A stretch of DNA of 64,000 bases, taken from positions 89,190 through 153,189 of the forward strand of contig DDGL01000002.1 of assembly GCA_002337605.1 (NCBI GenBank), in the 5' to 3' direction. This document shows positions 17,506 through 26,021 of this stretch, one piece after another. Below the pieces are notes generated by a model, which saw nothing but the letters and a program-made list of their open reading frames with translations, was not told the DNA's origin and ran no database searches. This DNA comes from Flavobacteriaceae bacterium UBA1903. GTDB taxonomy: Bacteria > Bacteroidota > Bacteroidia > Flavobacteriales > Flavobacteriaceae. Numbering within the stretch: position 1 is the stretch's first letter; every line of letters begins with the position of its first letter. Both the position numbers and the translations under genes were made by a program.

Positions 17506-17973
17506 ATGAAACTATCAGAAGTAAAAAACAAACTGAACCAATTGGAAACAATTTCCTTTCAATTACCGAACGGAACATTAGTACCCAACCACTTCCACGT
17601 TACAGAAGTAGGTAAAATCACAAAACACTTTATCGATTGTGGCGGAACTGTACGCAAAGAAGAAGTGGTAAACTTTCAACTATGGAACGCAAACGATTAC
17701 GACCATAGATTACATCCTGAAAAATTAGTGAGCATCATTGAGCTTTCAGAAAAGGTTTTAAATATTGAAGATTTAGAGATCGAAGTAGAATACCAAGCCG
17801 ATACGATTGGAAAATTCGGACTTGATTTTAACGGAACCAATTTTCTTTTAACTACAAAGAAAACCGATTGTCTGGCAAAAGACAGTTGCGGAGTTCCAGC
17901 AGAAAAACCAAAACTTCAATTAGCCGACATAAGTGAAGAGCCTTGCTGTTCGCCAGATGGAAACTGTTGCTAA
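17506..17973 (+). CDS. DUF6428 family protein of arsenic operons
   Basis: 155 residues. The pattern LPNGTLVPNHFHVTEVG, FIDCGGTVRKEEVVNFQLW and DYDHRLHPEKL matches the DUF6428 family, which I know as a usual member of Bacteroidota arsenic operons. The tail has clustered cysteines (CLAKDSC, EEPCCSPDGNCC) that could bind arsenite or a metal. Function unknown; a chaperone or arsenic-sequestering role is inference. The next gene starts 12 bp after its stop. Confidence 0.82.
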   Translation: MKLSEVKNKLNQLETISFQLPNGTLVPNHFHVTEVGKITKHFIDCGGTVRKEEVVNFQLWNANDYDHRLHPEKLVSIIELSEKVLNIEDLEIEVEYQADTIGKFGLDFNGTNFLLTTKKTDCLAKDSCGVPAEKPKLQLADISEEPCCSPDGNCC

Positions 17974-17985
17974 AACGTTAGAAAA

Positions 17986-18618
17986 ATGACAACAACAAAA
18001 TCAGTTTTATTTCAAGCAATAGAACGCCTCATTAAAACTTTAAAGACTGAAACTATTTCAGAAGAACGGAAAGCTGTTTTACAACCGTTAACAGAATTCA
18101 TTCAAGCAAAAGTTTTAAATGATCAGGAAATTCGCATCAATTTTATTTGTACTCATAATTCGCGACGGAGTCATTTATCACAAGTCTGGGCACAAACCAT
18201 GGCGTATCATTTCGATATTAAAAATGTGGTTTGTTATTCTGGAGGAACTGAAAATACAGCACTTTTCCCGGTGGTAGCAAATACGCTGAAAAATTCTGGC
18301 TTTGAAATAAAAACACTTTCTGAAGGCACTAATCCGGTGTACAGTATTAAATATGCTGAAAATAAACACCCTGTTATTGGATTTTCAAAAAAACTAGACG
18401 ATGATTTTAATCCATCCACCAAATTTGCAGCAATTATGACATGTGATTCAGCAAATGAAGCGTGTCCCTTTGTCCCGGGTGCTGAAAAACGCATTCCGAT
18501 AACGTATGAAGACCCTAAAGCTTTCGACGATACTCCGCAACAGGCTGAAAAATACAACGAAAGAAGTCTGCAGATCGCAACCGAACTCATGTACGTGTTC
18601 TCACAAATCAAATCTTAA
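17986..18618 (+). CDS. arsC: arsenate reductase, low-molecular-weight phosphatase family
   Basis: 210 residues. An N-terminal helical extension of about 45 residues is followed by the phosphatase-fold core with P-loop CTHNSRRS (Cys at about 55). Further marks are TCDSANEACPFVPGAEKRI and TYEDPKAFDDTPQ, which matches the DP motif of this fold. It reduces arsenate to arsenite so that Acr3 can export it. The gene ends 2 bp before acr3. Confidence 0.9.
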   Translation: MTTTKSVLFQAIERLIKTLKTETISEERKAVLQPLTEFIQAKVLNDQEIRINFICTHNSRRSHLSQVWAQTMAYHFDIKNVVCYSGGTENTALFPVVANTLKNSGFEIKTLSEGTNPVYSIKYAENKHPVIGFSKKLDDDFNPSTKFAAIMTCDSANEACPFVPGAEKRIPITYEDPKAFDDTPQQAEKYNERSLQIATELMYVFSQIKS

Positions 18619-18620
18619 AA

Positions 18621-19667
18621 ATGGCAGCTAAAAAATTAAGTTTTCTCGATAGAAACCTAACCCTATGGATATTTGTTGCGATGGCAATTGGTGTTGGATT
18701 AGGATATTTTATTCCAACATTTCCTAGTATAATAAATTCATTTAATAGCGGAACAACAAATATCCCCATCGCAATTGGGTTGATCTTAATGATGTATCCA
18801 CCTTTAGCAAAGGTGAATTATGCTTTATTGCCCAAAGTATTCAGGAACACAAAAATCCTATCCATTTCTCTAATTCTGAATTGGATTATCGGTCCCGTTT
18901 TAATGTTTATTCTGGCCATTACATTTTTACGGGAGTATCCCGAATATATGGTCGGACTTATACTAATTGGATTGGCTCGTTGTATTGCAATGGTGTTGGT
19001 TTGGAACGACCTGGCTGAAGGAAGTAGTGAATATGGTGCCGGTTTGGTAGCATTGAATAGTATTTTTCAGGTTTTCGCCTACAGTTTTTACGCATGGATT
19101 TTTATAACGGTGCTCCCACCCTATTTTGGTTTTGAAGGTGCCATTGTCGATATTTCAATAGGAACCATTGCCGAAAGTGTAGCCATTTACCTGGGTATTC
19201 CATTTGTAATGGGAATTTTAAGTCGGTTGATTTTAGTAAAACTTAAAGGTGAAGAGTGGTACACGAAAAAATTTATTCCGGCGATTTCACCTATAACCTT
19301 AATTGCGCTTTTATTCACCATCGTGATCATGTTCTCTTTAAAAGGCGAATTAATTGTTGAAATCCCAATGGACGTTGTAATAATCGCAATTCCGTTACTT
19401 ATCTATTTCACCTTAATGTTTATTATTGGCTTTTTCTTTACCAAAGCAACGGGTGCCGAATACGATAAAACTACAGCAGTAGCCTTTACCGCAGCTGGAA
19501 ATAATTTTGAACTGGCAATTGCAGTTGCCATCGCAGTTTTTGGGTTAAATTCCGGACAAGCCTTTGCTGGAGTTATAGGCCCCTTAGTGGAAGTTCCTGC
19601 ACTCATCTTACTGGTGAGAGTCTCTTTCTGGCTACGGAAAAAGTATTTTACAAGCGAACGTGTATGA
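18621..19667 (+). CDS. acr3: ACR3 family arsenite efflux transporter
   Basis: 348 residues with about ten membrane segments. The key motif LARCIAMVLVWNDLA holds the conserved Cys (about 121) needed by Acr3 proteins, and TAAGNNFELAIAVAIAVFG is the typical late motif. It extrudes arsenite across the inner membrane using the proton gradient. Only 2 bp from arsC, so translation is likely coupled. Confidence 0.96.
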   Translation: MAAKKLSFLDRNLTLWIFVAMAIGVGLGYFIPTFPSIINSFNSGTTNIPIAIGLILMMYPPLAKVNYALLPKVFRNTKILSISLILNWIIGPVLMFILAITFLREYPEYMVGLILIGLARCIAMVLVWNDLAEGSSEYGAGLVALNSIFQVFAYSFYAWIFITVLPPYFGFEGAIVDISIGTIAESVAIYLGIPFVMGILSRLILVKLKGEEWYTKKFIPAISPITLIALLFTIVIMFSLKGELIVEIPMDVVIIAIPLLIYFTLMFIIGFFFTKATGAEYDKTTAVAFTAAGNNFELAIAVAIAVFGLNSGQAFAGVIGPLVEVPALILLVRVSFWLRKKYFTSERV

Positions 19668-19835
19668 TGTTTTAAGACTAAGTTGCGGATAAAAAAACTC
19701 TGCAGTCTTTATTAAGAAAAAAATAAGCTACCCTAAAATGGTTTGATTCAATATAATGTTATAAATTATTGTGAAAATCAGTCTGAGTGCAGTCGAAGCC
19801 CTTTAGATTCTAATATTTTGATTTACGTTAACTTT

Positions 19836-22127
19836 ATGAAATTCACACTGGTTAAAACAACGGCGATATTACTTTTAACTGCCCTTATCAATTCAGCATA
19901 CGCTCAAAATACCAATGGACAAGTTCTTGATTACGCCGGTGTAGGTATTTCAAAAGTTGCTGTACTTTTAAATACTAAAATAATTTCTGAAACCAACTCT
20001 GAAGGAGTTTTCACGATACCTGAAGCCTATCCCCTTCCGCTAGAAATAGAGCTAAAACATCCAGACTATCGTATCAAAATAGTTACGTTACCTAAAAGCA
20101 ACACTGTTTTCAGACTAACTGCTCTGGAAAGTACTCAAAATCTCGACGAGGTTTTTATTTCATCAGCCTATCAAAAAGAAAGTAAAGTACTTGTACCCAC
20201 CACAAAAATAGCAGCAGAAAAATTTGAAGCATATAGTCCTATAGACCTGGTTTCGGCGATTAATGAGACGCCTGGTGTTTATATTCAGAGTGGTGCATTA
20301 AATACCAATAGGATTGTGATTCGTGGTGTAGGATCACGTACGCTTTATGGCACCAATAAAATACGCGCTTATTTTAATGGCATTCCCATTACAAACGGTA
20401 CAGGCGAAACCGCTATTGATGCTTTCGATCCTGAGGATATAGCAAATCTGGAGATCGTGAAAGGCCCCAAAGCAACACAATACGGAACTAATCTGGGGGG
20501 TACTTTATTACTGAGTTCAAAACAGGTTTTAAATGGAGAAACCTATGGCAGAAGTACTCTTACTATTGGTAGTTTCGGGTTGCTGAAAAACAATGTTTCC
20601 GTAGCCACCGCATCTGAAAAACTATCCCTAAACCTCAATTATGACCATTTAGAATTTGACGGATTTCGTGACAACAGTACCTATAATCGAAATGCAGTTT
20701 TCCTGACTTCAAACTATACGTTCAATTCAAAAAATGAAATCGGACTTTTACTGAACTATACCGATTATATTGCCCAAATACCCAGTTCTATCGGGAGAAC
20801 TGCGTTTGAGGAAGATCCTTCCCAAGCAGCCTTTACGTGGAGTGCAGCGCAAGGATTTGAGGATAATCAGCAGCTTTTAACCGGACTCTCGTTTACGCAT
20901 CGTTTTTCAGAAAATTTCAGCAACACAACTTCCGTATTCTACACCTATCTGGATCATTACGAACCGAGGCCCTTTAATATTTTAGATGAATACACCTATG
21001 GGTATGGCGCAAGAACTTTATTTGCTAAGGATTTAGAATTTTTAAGCAAGAAAGCCAGCCTTAGTTTTGGGGGTGAACTTTATAAAGATGAATACAACTG
21101 GAAAACCATAGAAAATCGCTACGAAGAGAACAATGGCAACGGAAGCCTGGAAGGACAACTATTGAGCGACAATAAAGAAAACCGAAACACTCTTAACATT
21201 TTTGCAACTGCAACACTTCCCTTCACTGAAAAACTTAAAGCGCAGGTGGGTGTAAATTTCAATAAAACTGATTATTCATTTATTGATGTGTTTAACACAG
21301 GTGAAAACAACAAAAATGCCGACCGTGATTTCGACCCGATTTTCGCGCCTAGTCTGAATGTTTTGTGTCAACTAACACCCAATGCAAAAGCCTATGTGAA
21401 TGTAAGCCGAGGGTTTAATTACCCTTCTATTGAAGAAACACTCACGCCTGGAGGACTTATTAATCCTGAGTTAGGTCCGGAAACAGGCTTCAATTACGAG
21501 GTGGGTAGCGAACTATTCTTATTGAAACGAAACCTACACATGCAGCTTTCGGCCTACTTATTGGATATTGACAATTTGCTCGTTGCAGACCGTGTAGGAG
21601 AGGATCAGTTTATAGGTAGAAATGCAGGTAAAACCGAACATAAGGGAATTGAACTATCTGTATCATACACACAAACATTTAACAATTGTTTTTCGCTCGC
21701 CCCCTATTTAAATGCTGAATTTTCTGACAACACGTTTATTGATTTCGTAGATGGTGACACAGATTTTTCGGGAAATACACTTACAGGGGTTCCCAATAAA
21801 AAAGTGAATGGGGGTATTCGTTTCGGTTTCAAAAATTTCAGTCTAAATACTAATTTTCTTCATATTGGAGAGCAGGCATTAAACGATGCCAACACCCTTA
21901 ATTATGAAGGACATACGGTTTATGATACGAAACTATCCTATAGAAAAAACCTTGCGAAGCACCTCTCCATTGAACTGAATGCTGGTATCAATAACTTTAC
22001 AGATGAAGCCTATGCATCATCAATACTCATAAATGCAGTGGGGTTTGGCGGCTCAGAACCGCGTTATTATTATCCTGGAATACCACGCAATTGGTATAGT
22101 GGTTTTAAAGTTGGATATTCACTTTAG
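19836..22127 (+). CDS. TonB-dependent outer-membrane receptor
   Basis: 763 residues from the ATG at 19836 (MKFTLVKTTAILLL), which gives a clear signal peptide ending near SAYAQ. An N-terminal carboxypeptidase-like beta domain (about 22-100) leads to the plug (about 135-245, with ISAINETPGVYIQ-like text and RGVGSRT) and then the beta-barrel, ending in an aromatic strand (FKVGYSL). It imports a siderophore, metal complex or similar through TonB. It follows acr3 by 168 bp, so its link to arsenic is only positional. No SusD partner is present. Confidence 0.92.
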   Translation: MKFTLVKTTAILLLTALINSAYAQNTNGQVLDYAGVGISKVAVLLNTKIISETNSEGVFTIPEAYPLPLEIELKHPDYRIKIVTLPKSNTVFRLTALESTQNLDEVFISSAYQKESKVLVPTTKIAAEKFEAYSPIDLVSAINETPGVYIQSGALNTNRIVIRGVGSRTLYGTNKIRAYFNGIPITNGTGETAIDAFDPEDIANLEIVKGPKATQYGTNLGGTLLLSSKQVLNGETYGRSTLTIGSFGLLKNNVSVATASEKLSLNLNYDHLEFDGFRDNSTYNRNAVFLTSNYTFNSKNEIGLLLNYTDYIAQIPSSIGRTAFEEDPSQAAFTWSAAQGFEDNQQLLTGLSFTHRFSENFSNTTSVFYTYLDHYEPRPFNILDEYTYGYGARTLFAKDLEFLSKKASLSFGGELYKDEYNWKTIENRYEENNGNGSLEGQLLSDNKENRNTLNIFATATLPFTEKLKAQVGVNFNKTDYSFIDVFNTGENNKNADRDFDPIFAPSLNVLCQLTPNAKAYVNVSRGFNYPSIEETLTPGGLINPELGPETGFNYEVGSELFLLKRNLHMQLSAYLLDIDNLLVADRVGEDQFIGRNAGKTEHKGIELSVSYTQTFNNCFSLAPYLNAEFSDNTFIDFVDGDTDFSGNTLTGVPNKKVNGGIRFGFKNFSLNTNFLHIGEQALNDANTLNYEGHTVYDTKLSYRKNLAKHLSIELNAGINNFTDEAYASSILINAVGFGGSEPRYYYPGIPRNWYSGFKVGYSL

Positions 22128-22315
22128 ATATTAAAATAAGTAATATTTAACAACACTAGTTAAAATTTGAAGCCAGTGGTTGCTAAAGCTAGTATTTTAT
22201 TCACGCCTATCTGTTTATCAAACTTTAAGTTTAACTTGTTCAGGAGTATAATAATACCTATTTTACTAATGCATTACTAAAAGCGATCCGAGCAAAACAA
22301 TCCAACTAAACACCT

Positions 22316-23293
22316 ATGAACTCATATATAGCAAAGTTTATAATTAAAGTAACTCGTAAGTTCAGAAATAAAAAAAAATACCCTACAGGAGCACCTTCTG
22401 AATACCAGCTTGCTAAAAGGTACCGGGAATTTGTTATTTCTTTTAAACGAAATGTAAAAAACCTGATCCTGATTATCATTGGAATTTTTTCTGCGTCTTT
22501 TGGCTTTAAGGGGTTTTTGCTAACAAACGATTTTATAGATGGAGGAGCTACCGGAATTTCATTGTTACTGGCCGCCATTACAGAGGTTCCTTTATACCTC
22601 CTTATTATAGGTGTTAACCTCCCCTTTATAGTTCTGGGTTATAAGATCATGGGGAAGCGTTTTGCAGTAAAAACAGCTTTAGCAATTGTAGGCCTTGCGC
22701 TATGTGTTGCTGTTGTTCCTTTTCCTAATGTTACCAATGATGACTTACTGGTAGCCATATTTGGAGGCTTCTTCCTTGGAGCAGGAATAGGGCTTTCCAT
22801 AAGAGGAGGTGCCGTAATTGACGGAACCGAAATACTCGCTATTTTCTTGAGCCGGAAGTTCAGCACAACAATTGGAGATATTATCATACTTATTAATATT
22901 GTTATATTTTCTTTTGCGGCATACCTGCTCTCCATTGAAATTGCGCTTTACTCTATGATAACGTATATCGCCGCTTCTAAAACATTGGACTTTGTGATCG
23001 AGGGTATCGAAGAGTATATAGGTGTAACAATTATTTCTTCTCAAAGTACCCGTATAAAAGAAATGATAGTAGATAAATTGGGACGTGGAGTTACCATCTA
23101 TAAAGGACAAGGTGGTTATGTTAAAGATGGAGCTGCAAGAGACCTGGATATTATTTACACTGTAATTACCCGTTTAGAGCTAAACAAACTAAATACTGAA
23201 ATCGAAAAAATTGAATCCAATAGTTTTATTGTTATGAACAGTATTAAGGATATTAAGGGGGGAATGATCAAAAAAAGACCCCTGAAACACTAA
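22316..23293 (+). CDS. YitT family membrane protein
   Basis: 325 residues. A basic N-terminus of about 45 residues comes before five or six membrane segments. The core marks are FLLTNDFIDGGATGISLLL and GIGLSIRGGAVIDGTEILAI, and the C-terminal cytoplasmic DUF2179 domain has GRGVTIYKGQGGY. Widely distributed; transport function unknown. It has no co-directional neighbour close enough to form an operon. Confidence 0.93.
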   Translation: MNSYIAKFIIKVTRKFRNKKKYPTGAPSEYQLAKRYREFVISFKRNVKNLILIIIGIFSASFGFKGFLLTNDFIDGGATGISLLLAAITEVPLYLLIIGVNLPFIVLGYKIMGKRFAVKTALAIVGLALCVAVVPFPNVTNDDLLVAIFGGFFLGAGIGLSIRGGAVIDGTEILAIFLSRKFSTTIGDIIILINIVIFSFAAYLLSIEIALYSMITYIAASKTLDFVIEGIEEYIGVTIISSQSTRIKEMIVDKLGRGVTIYKGQGGYVKDGAARDLDIIYTVITRLELNKLNTEIEKIESNSFIVMNSIKDIKGGMIKKRPLKH

Positions 23294-23470
23294 TCTCTGA
23301 ATAACGTAACTAATAAAATAACTACAAGGAAATTTAATTGTTTTCAATCAATAAAATGGAATAGCAACCTTTTATTTCAATAAAACTAATTTTTAAATAA
23401 AGTACTTTTTACCAATTCATAGTAACTATCACTTACTTGTATCATTTCTGTAATTAAGTACAGAAACTTC

Positions 23471-24421
23471 TTAGAAAGGAGTCCCTCCATTAAAATTTCC
23501 AGGGGGATCGTAATTGCAGACTAAAATGTATTTACCATTTTCGTTTATTGTGACTGCACACCCTACTTTGGTTGTTTTTTTCCATACAATTTGGGTATAG
23601 TGTCCACAAATTTTACCATCAAAACATCTTTTCGTAACTGGATTAAAGTTTACTTTTTCACCATTCCCCCACCCATTAAAGATACGAATCTCAGGTCGGT
23701 CACCGGTTACAAATCCGCCAGCTACGTTTTCTCCCAGACCACGGGTTTGAGAATGTTCTAAAACAAATTGATCTCCTCTGTTTTTCATTGCCAAACGATT
23801 GGCAAAGTCCTGAGCAATTTGTGCCAGGCGATCATCCCACACCAAAGGAGGCACTCCTACCTCATCACGCAATTGGTTGTGAGCATCCAGCGCCAATTGA
23901 GGATTGAAATAGGTAGTTGCATTAGTATTGCTCCCCTGTGAAGTTGAGCTTACTCCCGTGTTATTTTGAAAGGTAGCCGCGGTCGTTGGGCGTTCCATAA
24001 TCCACATGGCGCTATGCCAATGGGATTCAACGGGACTACAGGCAAGTCCGCGCTCTATATGGAGGTATCGATCCGGAATTTGAACGTTCTGGATTCTTAC
24101 GTGGTCACCATCCGGTAGCTTTTCAAACATCCATATAGTACCGGTAGCTGTGCTTTCCGTAACGGTGCTTAATTGGTTATGAGCAAAGTTTAGGTATGTG
24201 TTCGTTGCAGCATTTTTTAGTTGATACTGTTCATTACCAACATCTATTAAATGCCATTGGACATTTTCTGAATTTGGGTTTATATCAGACACTTGAAGCA
24301 TCTCATTTTCGGTATGTAAATAGGAGCCTTTCCAAAAATTCTTTAAAAGAATTACATCCTGCGCATAAATGGAACCACACAAGAAGCTACAAAGTACGAT
24401 ACTGAGAATTGCTTTTTTCAT
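23471..24421 (-). CDS. secreted CAP-domain protein with ricin-like N-terminal domain
   Basis: 316 residues from the ATG at 24421 (MKKAILSIVLCSFL), with a signal peptide ending at about IYAQ. Residues about 22-145 form a beta-trefoil-like region with repeated W/L patterns (GSYLHTENEML, NTYLNFAHNQL, DRYLHIERG), similar to carbohydrate-binding ricin repeats. A Ser/Thr/Asn linker leads to the CAP/SCP domain (about 175-310): LDAHNQLRDEVG, LEHSQTRGLGENVAGG, GHYTQIVWKKTTKVGCA and CNYDPPGNF. The two conserved histidines are present. Exported; ligand unknown. Confidence 0.88.
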   Translation of the reverse strand: MKKAILSIVLCSFLCGSIYAQDVILLKNFWKGSYLHTENEMLQVSDINPNSENVQWHLIDVGNEQYQLKNAATNTYLNFAHNQLSTVTESTATGTIWMFEKLPDGDHVRIQNVQIPDRYLHIERGLACSPVESHWHSAMWIMERPTTAATFQNNTGVSSTSQGSNTNATTYFNPQLALDAHNQLRDEVGVPPLVWDDRLAQIAQDFANRLAMKNRGDQFVLEHSQTRGLGENVAGGFVTGDRPEIRIFNGWGNGEKVNFNPVTKRCFDGKICGHYTQIVWKKTTKVGCAVTINENGKYILVCNYDPPGNFNGGTPF

Positions 24422-24740
24422 AGGTGTTGTTTTTAACTTGATTTTACTTTGAAAGATACAATTAGTTAACACACTATAAAATAAGGGTTTATACGTATTT
24501 TTACAGGGAGTGATCTTACATAATTATAAAGTGAAATATCACTACATTTTAAAAAATATGGTTAGTGCTTTTCATAGGATTCGTTGTTATAGGCAGTGCT
24601 TATTCAACTGTTCTGTTGAGATCTAACGCTTTTCAAACTAATATTCTAGGTCTGTTTTCATAAATCGTTATCATTTTCGATGTAAAGATTTTATGTATTT
24701 AAGCGGAACAATCATATAATATCAAACAACGGAGCTTTTT
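24422..24740. other. non-coding AT-rich spacer
   Basis: No open frame, hairpin or promoter in this stretch convinced me. It leads into the rearranged flank of tRNA-Ser. Confidence 0.4.
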
Positions 24741-24756
24741 GCGGAGAAAGAGATTC
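24741..24756 (-). repeat. partial copy of the tRNA-Ser 3' end
   Basis: GCGGAGAAAGAGATTC repeats the sequence at 24920-24937 (GCGGAGAAAGAGGGATTC), the 3' end of tRNA-Ser, in the same direction and with two bases missing. It may be the scar of an integration or duplication at the tRNA. Confidence 0.6.
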
Positions 24757-24792
24757 ACTACGTTGATCCCTACAATATCCCCTCGAGACAAT

Positions 24793-24836
24793 AAAGCTCG
24801 ATCCTGTTATCGCAGTCTCTGGGCTTTTGTATTTTA
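24793..24836. repeat. inverted second copy of the tRNA-Ser terminator region
   Basis: AAAGCTCGAT (24793-24802) and GGGCTTTTGTATTTTA (24821-24836) are exact inverted copies of 24903-24912 and 24871-24886. The inner part differs, so the copy has lost the short terminator hairpin. Confidence 0.75.
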
Positions 24837-24879
24837 TCTGCTTTTAAAGGTCTGCTACTTTTAGCGCCTCTAAAATACA

Positions 24880-24912
24880 AAAGCCCGATTTTCAGTAAGA
24901 AAATCGAGCTTT
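24880..24912 (-). terminator. terminator of tRNA-Ser
   Basis: On the minus strand AAAGCTCGATTTTC pairs with GAAAATCGGGCTTT around a 5-base loop and is followed by TTGTATTTT. It lies 8 bp after the tRNA 3' end. Confidence 0.8.
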
Positions 24913-24920
24913 GCACTAAG

Positions 24921-25005
24921 CGGAGAAAGAGGGATTCGAACCCCCGGAGGTGTGACCCTCAACAGTTTTCAAGACTGCCGCATTCGACCACTCTGCCATT
25001 TCTCC
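24921..25005 (-). tRNA. tRNA-Ser (anticodon UGA)
   Basis: An 85-nt tRNA on the minus strand with a GGAGAAA acceptor stem that pairs with TTTCTCC, a long variable arm as in class II tRNAs, T-loop GTTCGAATC and anticodon TGA (complement at 24969-24971). CCA is not encoded. Confidence 0.96.
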
Positions 25006-25182
25006 TTGAGTGCCTCATCACCCCGATACCTATCGGGGCCTTGAATGCGGTTGCAAATATACTATGTTTTTCAAAACTCTGTAAACTTTTTTTACTGAAA
25101 TTTTTTGCACCTAAAAAATTGTTAAGCTTTTTACCAGAACCACTACTTCCTAGTACCTTTATATAGAACTAACACACTAGCT

Positions 25183-25884
25183 ATGTCTGAAATCTTACGC
25201 CGAATTATAGATGCTCAACATAAGGAGGATAATCCGTTTTTTAAGGATGCTGAAGGCCGTATTATAGAACTTACCGCTTCTCAGGGCGAAGTATTTACTG
25301 GATATTACCAGGCGGACGATACTACCTATTACACCGAAAAAGACTGGCTCGAACAACAGCGGCAGGAAGAACTAACCCGCTTAGCCGAAGAAGAGTACCA
25401 AGCCGAACAAAAACGGCTAGCAGCCCAAAGAGCCGAGCGAGAACGCAAACAAAAAGAACTGGAAGCTCGCCAAAAAAAAGAAGAGAAAAGAGCCGAAAAA
25501 AAAAGACCGCTACTGGGTAAAACCTTTCTGATCGGCTCCCTTATCCTATTCGGTCTTATAGCATTAGTGTTTGTTTTTTGGCCTGATACAACAACAATTT
25601 CAGAAACTAACACCCCGGATATTCTTCTAACCGATACCATACAGGAAGACATTTCTGAGCCTGTTTTTGGGAACGCCATCATCACTGGAAATGACGTGCG
25701 AATGCGAGCCGAACCAACCTTAGAAGGAAAAATTATAACCTATTTCCCCGAAGAAGGAGAACGTATTCTGCTTGTACAAGCCGTAAACGACACACTACAA
25801 TGGGCACGCGTACGTCGCGAGAACGGTACCGAAGGCTGGGTGTTTGGAGAGTACGTAAAGCAAATTAATACGTTAGATAAGTAA
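25183..25884 (+). CDS. one-TM protein with coiled coil and C-terminal SH3 domain
   Basis: 233 residues. The first 50 residues look globular, then about 60 residues of Glu/Arg/Gln/Ala-rich coiled coil (about 52-110), one membrane segment (about 113-131, TFLIGSLILFGLIALVFVF) and a C-terminal bacterial SH3 domain (about 165-225: NDVRMRAEPTLEGKI, GTEGWVFGEYV). The SH3 is probably periplasmic and binds the cell wall or a protein. Function unknown. Confidence 0.8.
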   Translation: MSEILRRIIDAQHKEDNPFFKDAEGRIIELTASQGEVFTGYYQADDTTYYTEKDWLEQQRQEELTRLAEEEYQAEQKRLAAQRAERERKQKELEARQKKEEKRAEKKRPLLGKTFLIGSLILFGLIALVFVFWPDTTTISETNTPDILLTDTIQEDISEPVFGNAIITGNDVRMRAEPTLEGKIITYFPEEGERILLVQAVNDTLQWARVRRENGTEGWVFGEYVKQINTLDK

Positions 25885-26021
25885 AGCAGCAGGTTGAATC
25901 AGCCAGGAACTACACAATTACCTGGTTACCTAACAAACCGCTATCACTAATTTCTATTTATTTATGACTTCCTTAGTATTTTATATCGCTTCTTGCTAAT
26001 AACTTTAAGCAACGAAAAGCA

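Noticed and set aside
17096..22127. Arsenic block as a recent mobile island
   Set aside because: No transposase, integrase, flanking repeats or clear base-composition change was seen.
24741..24920. A complete second tRNA or tmRNA gene
   Set aside because: Only the last 16 bases of the tRNA are repeated; no acceptor stem, anticodon arm or tmRNA features follow.
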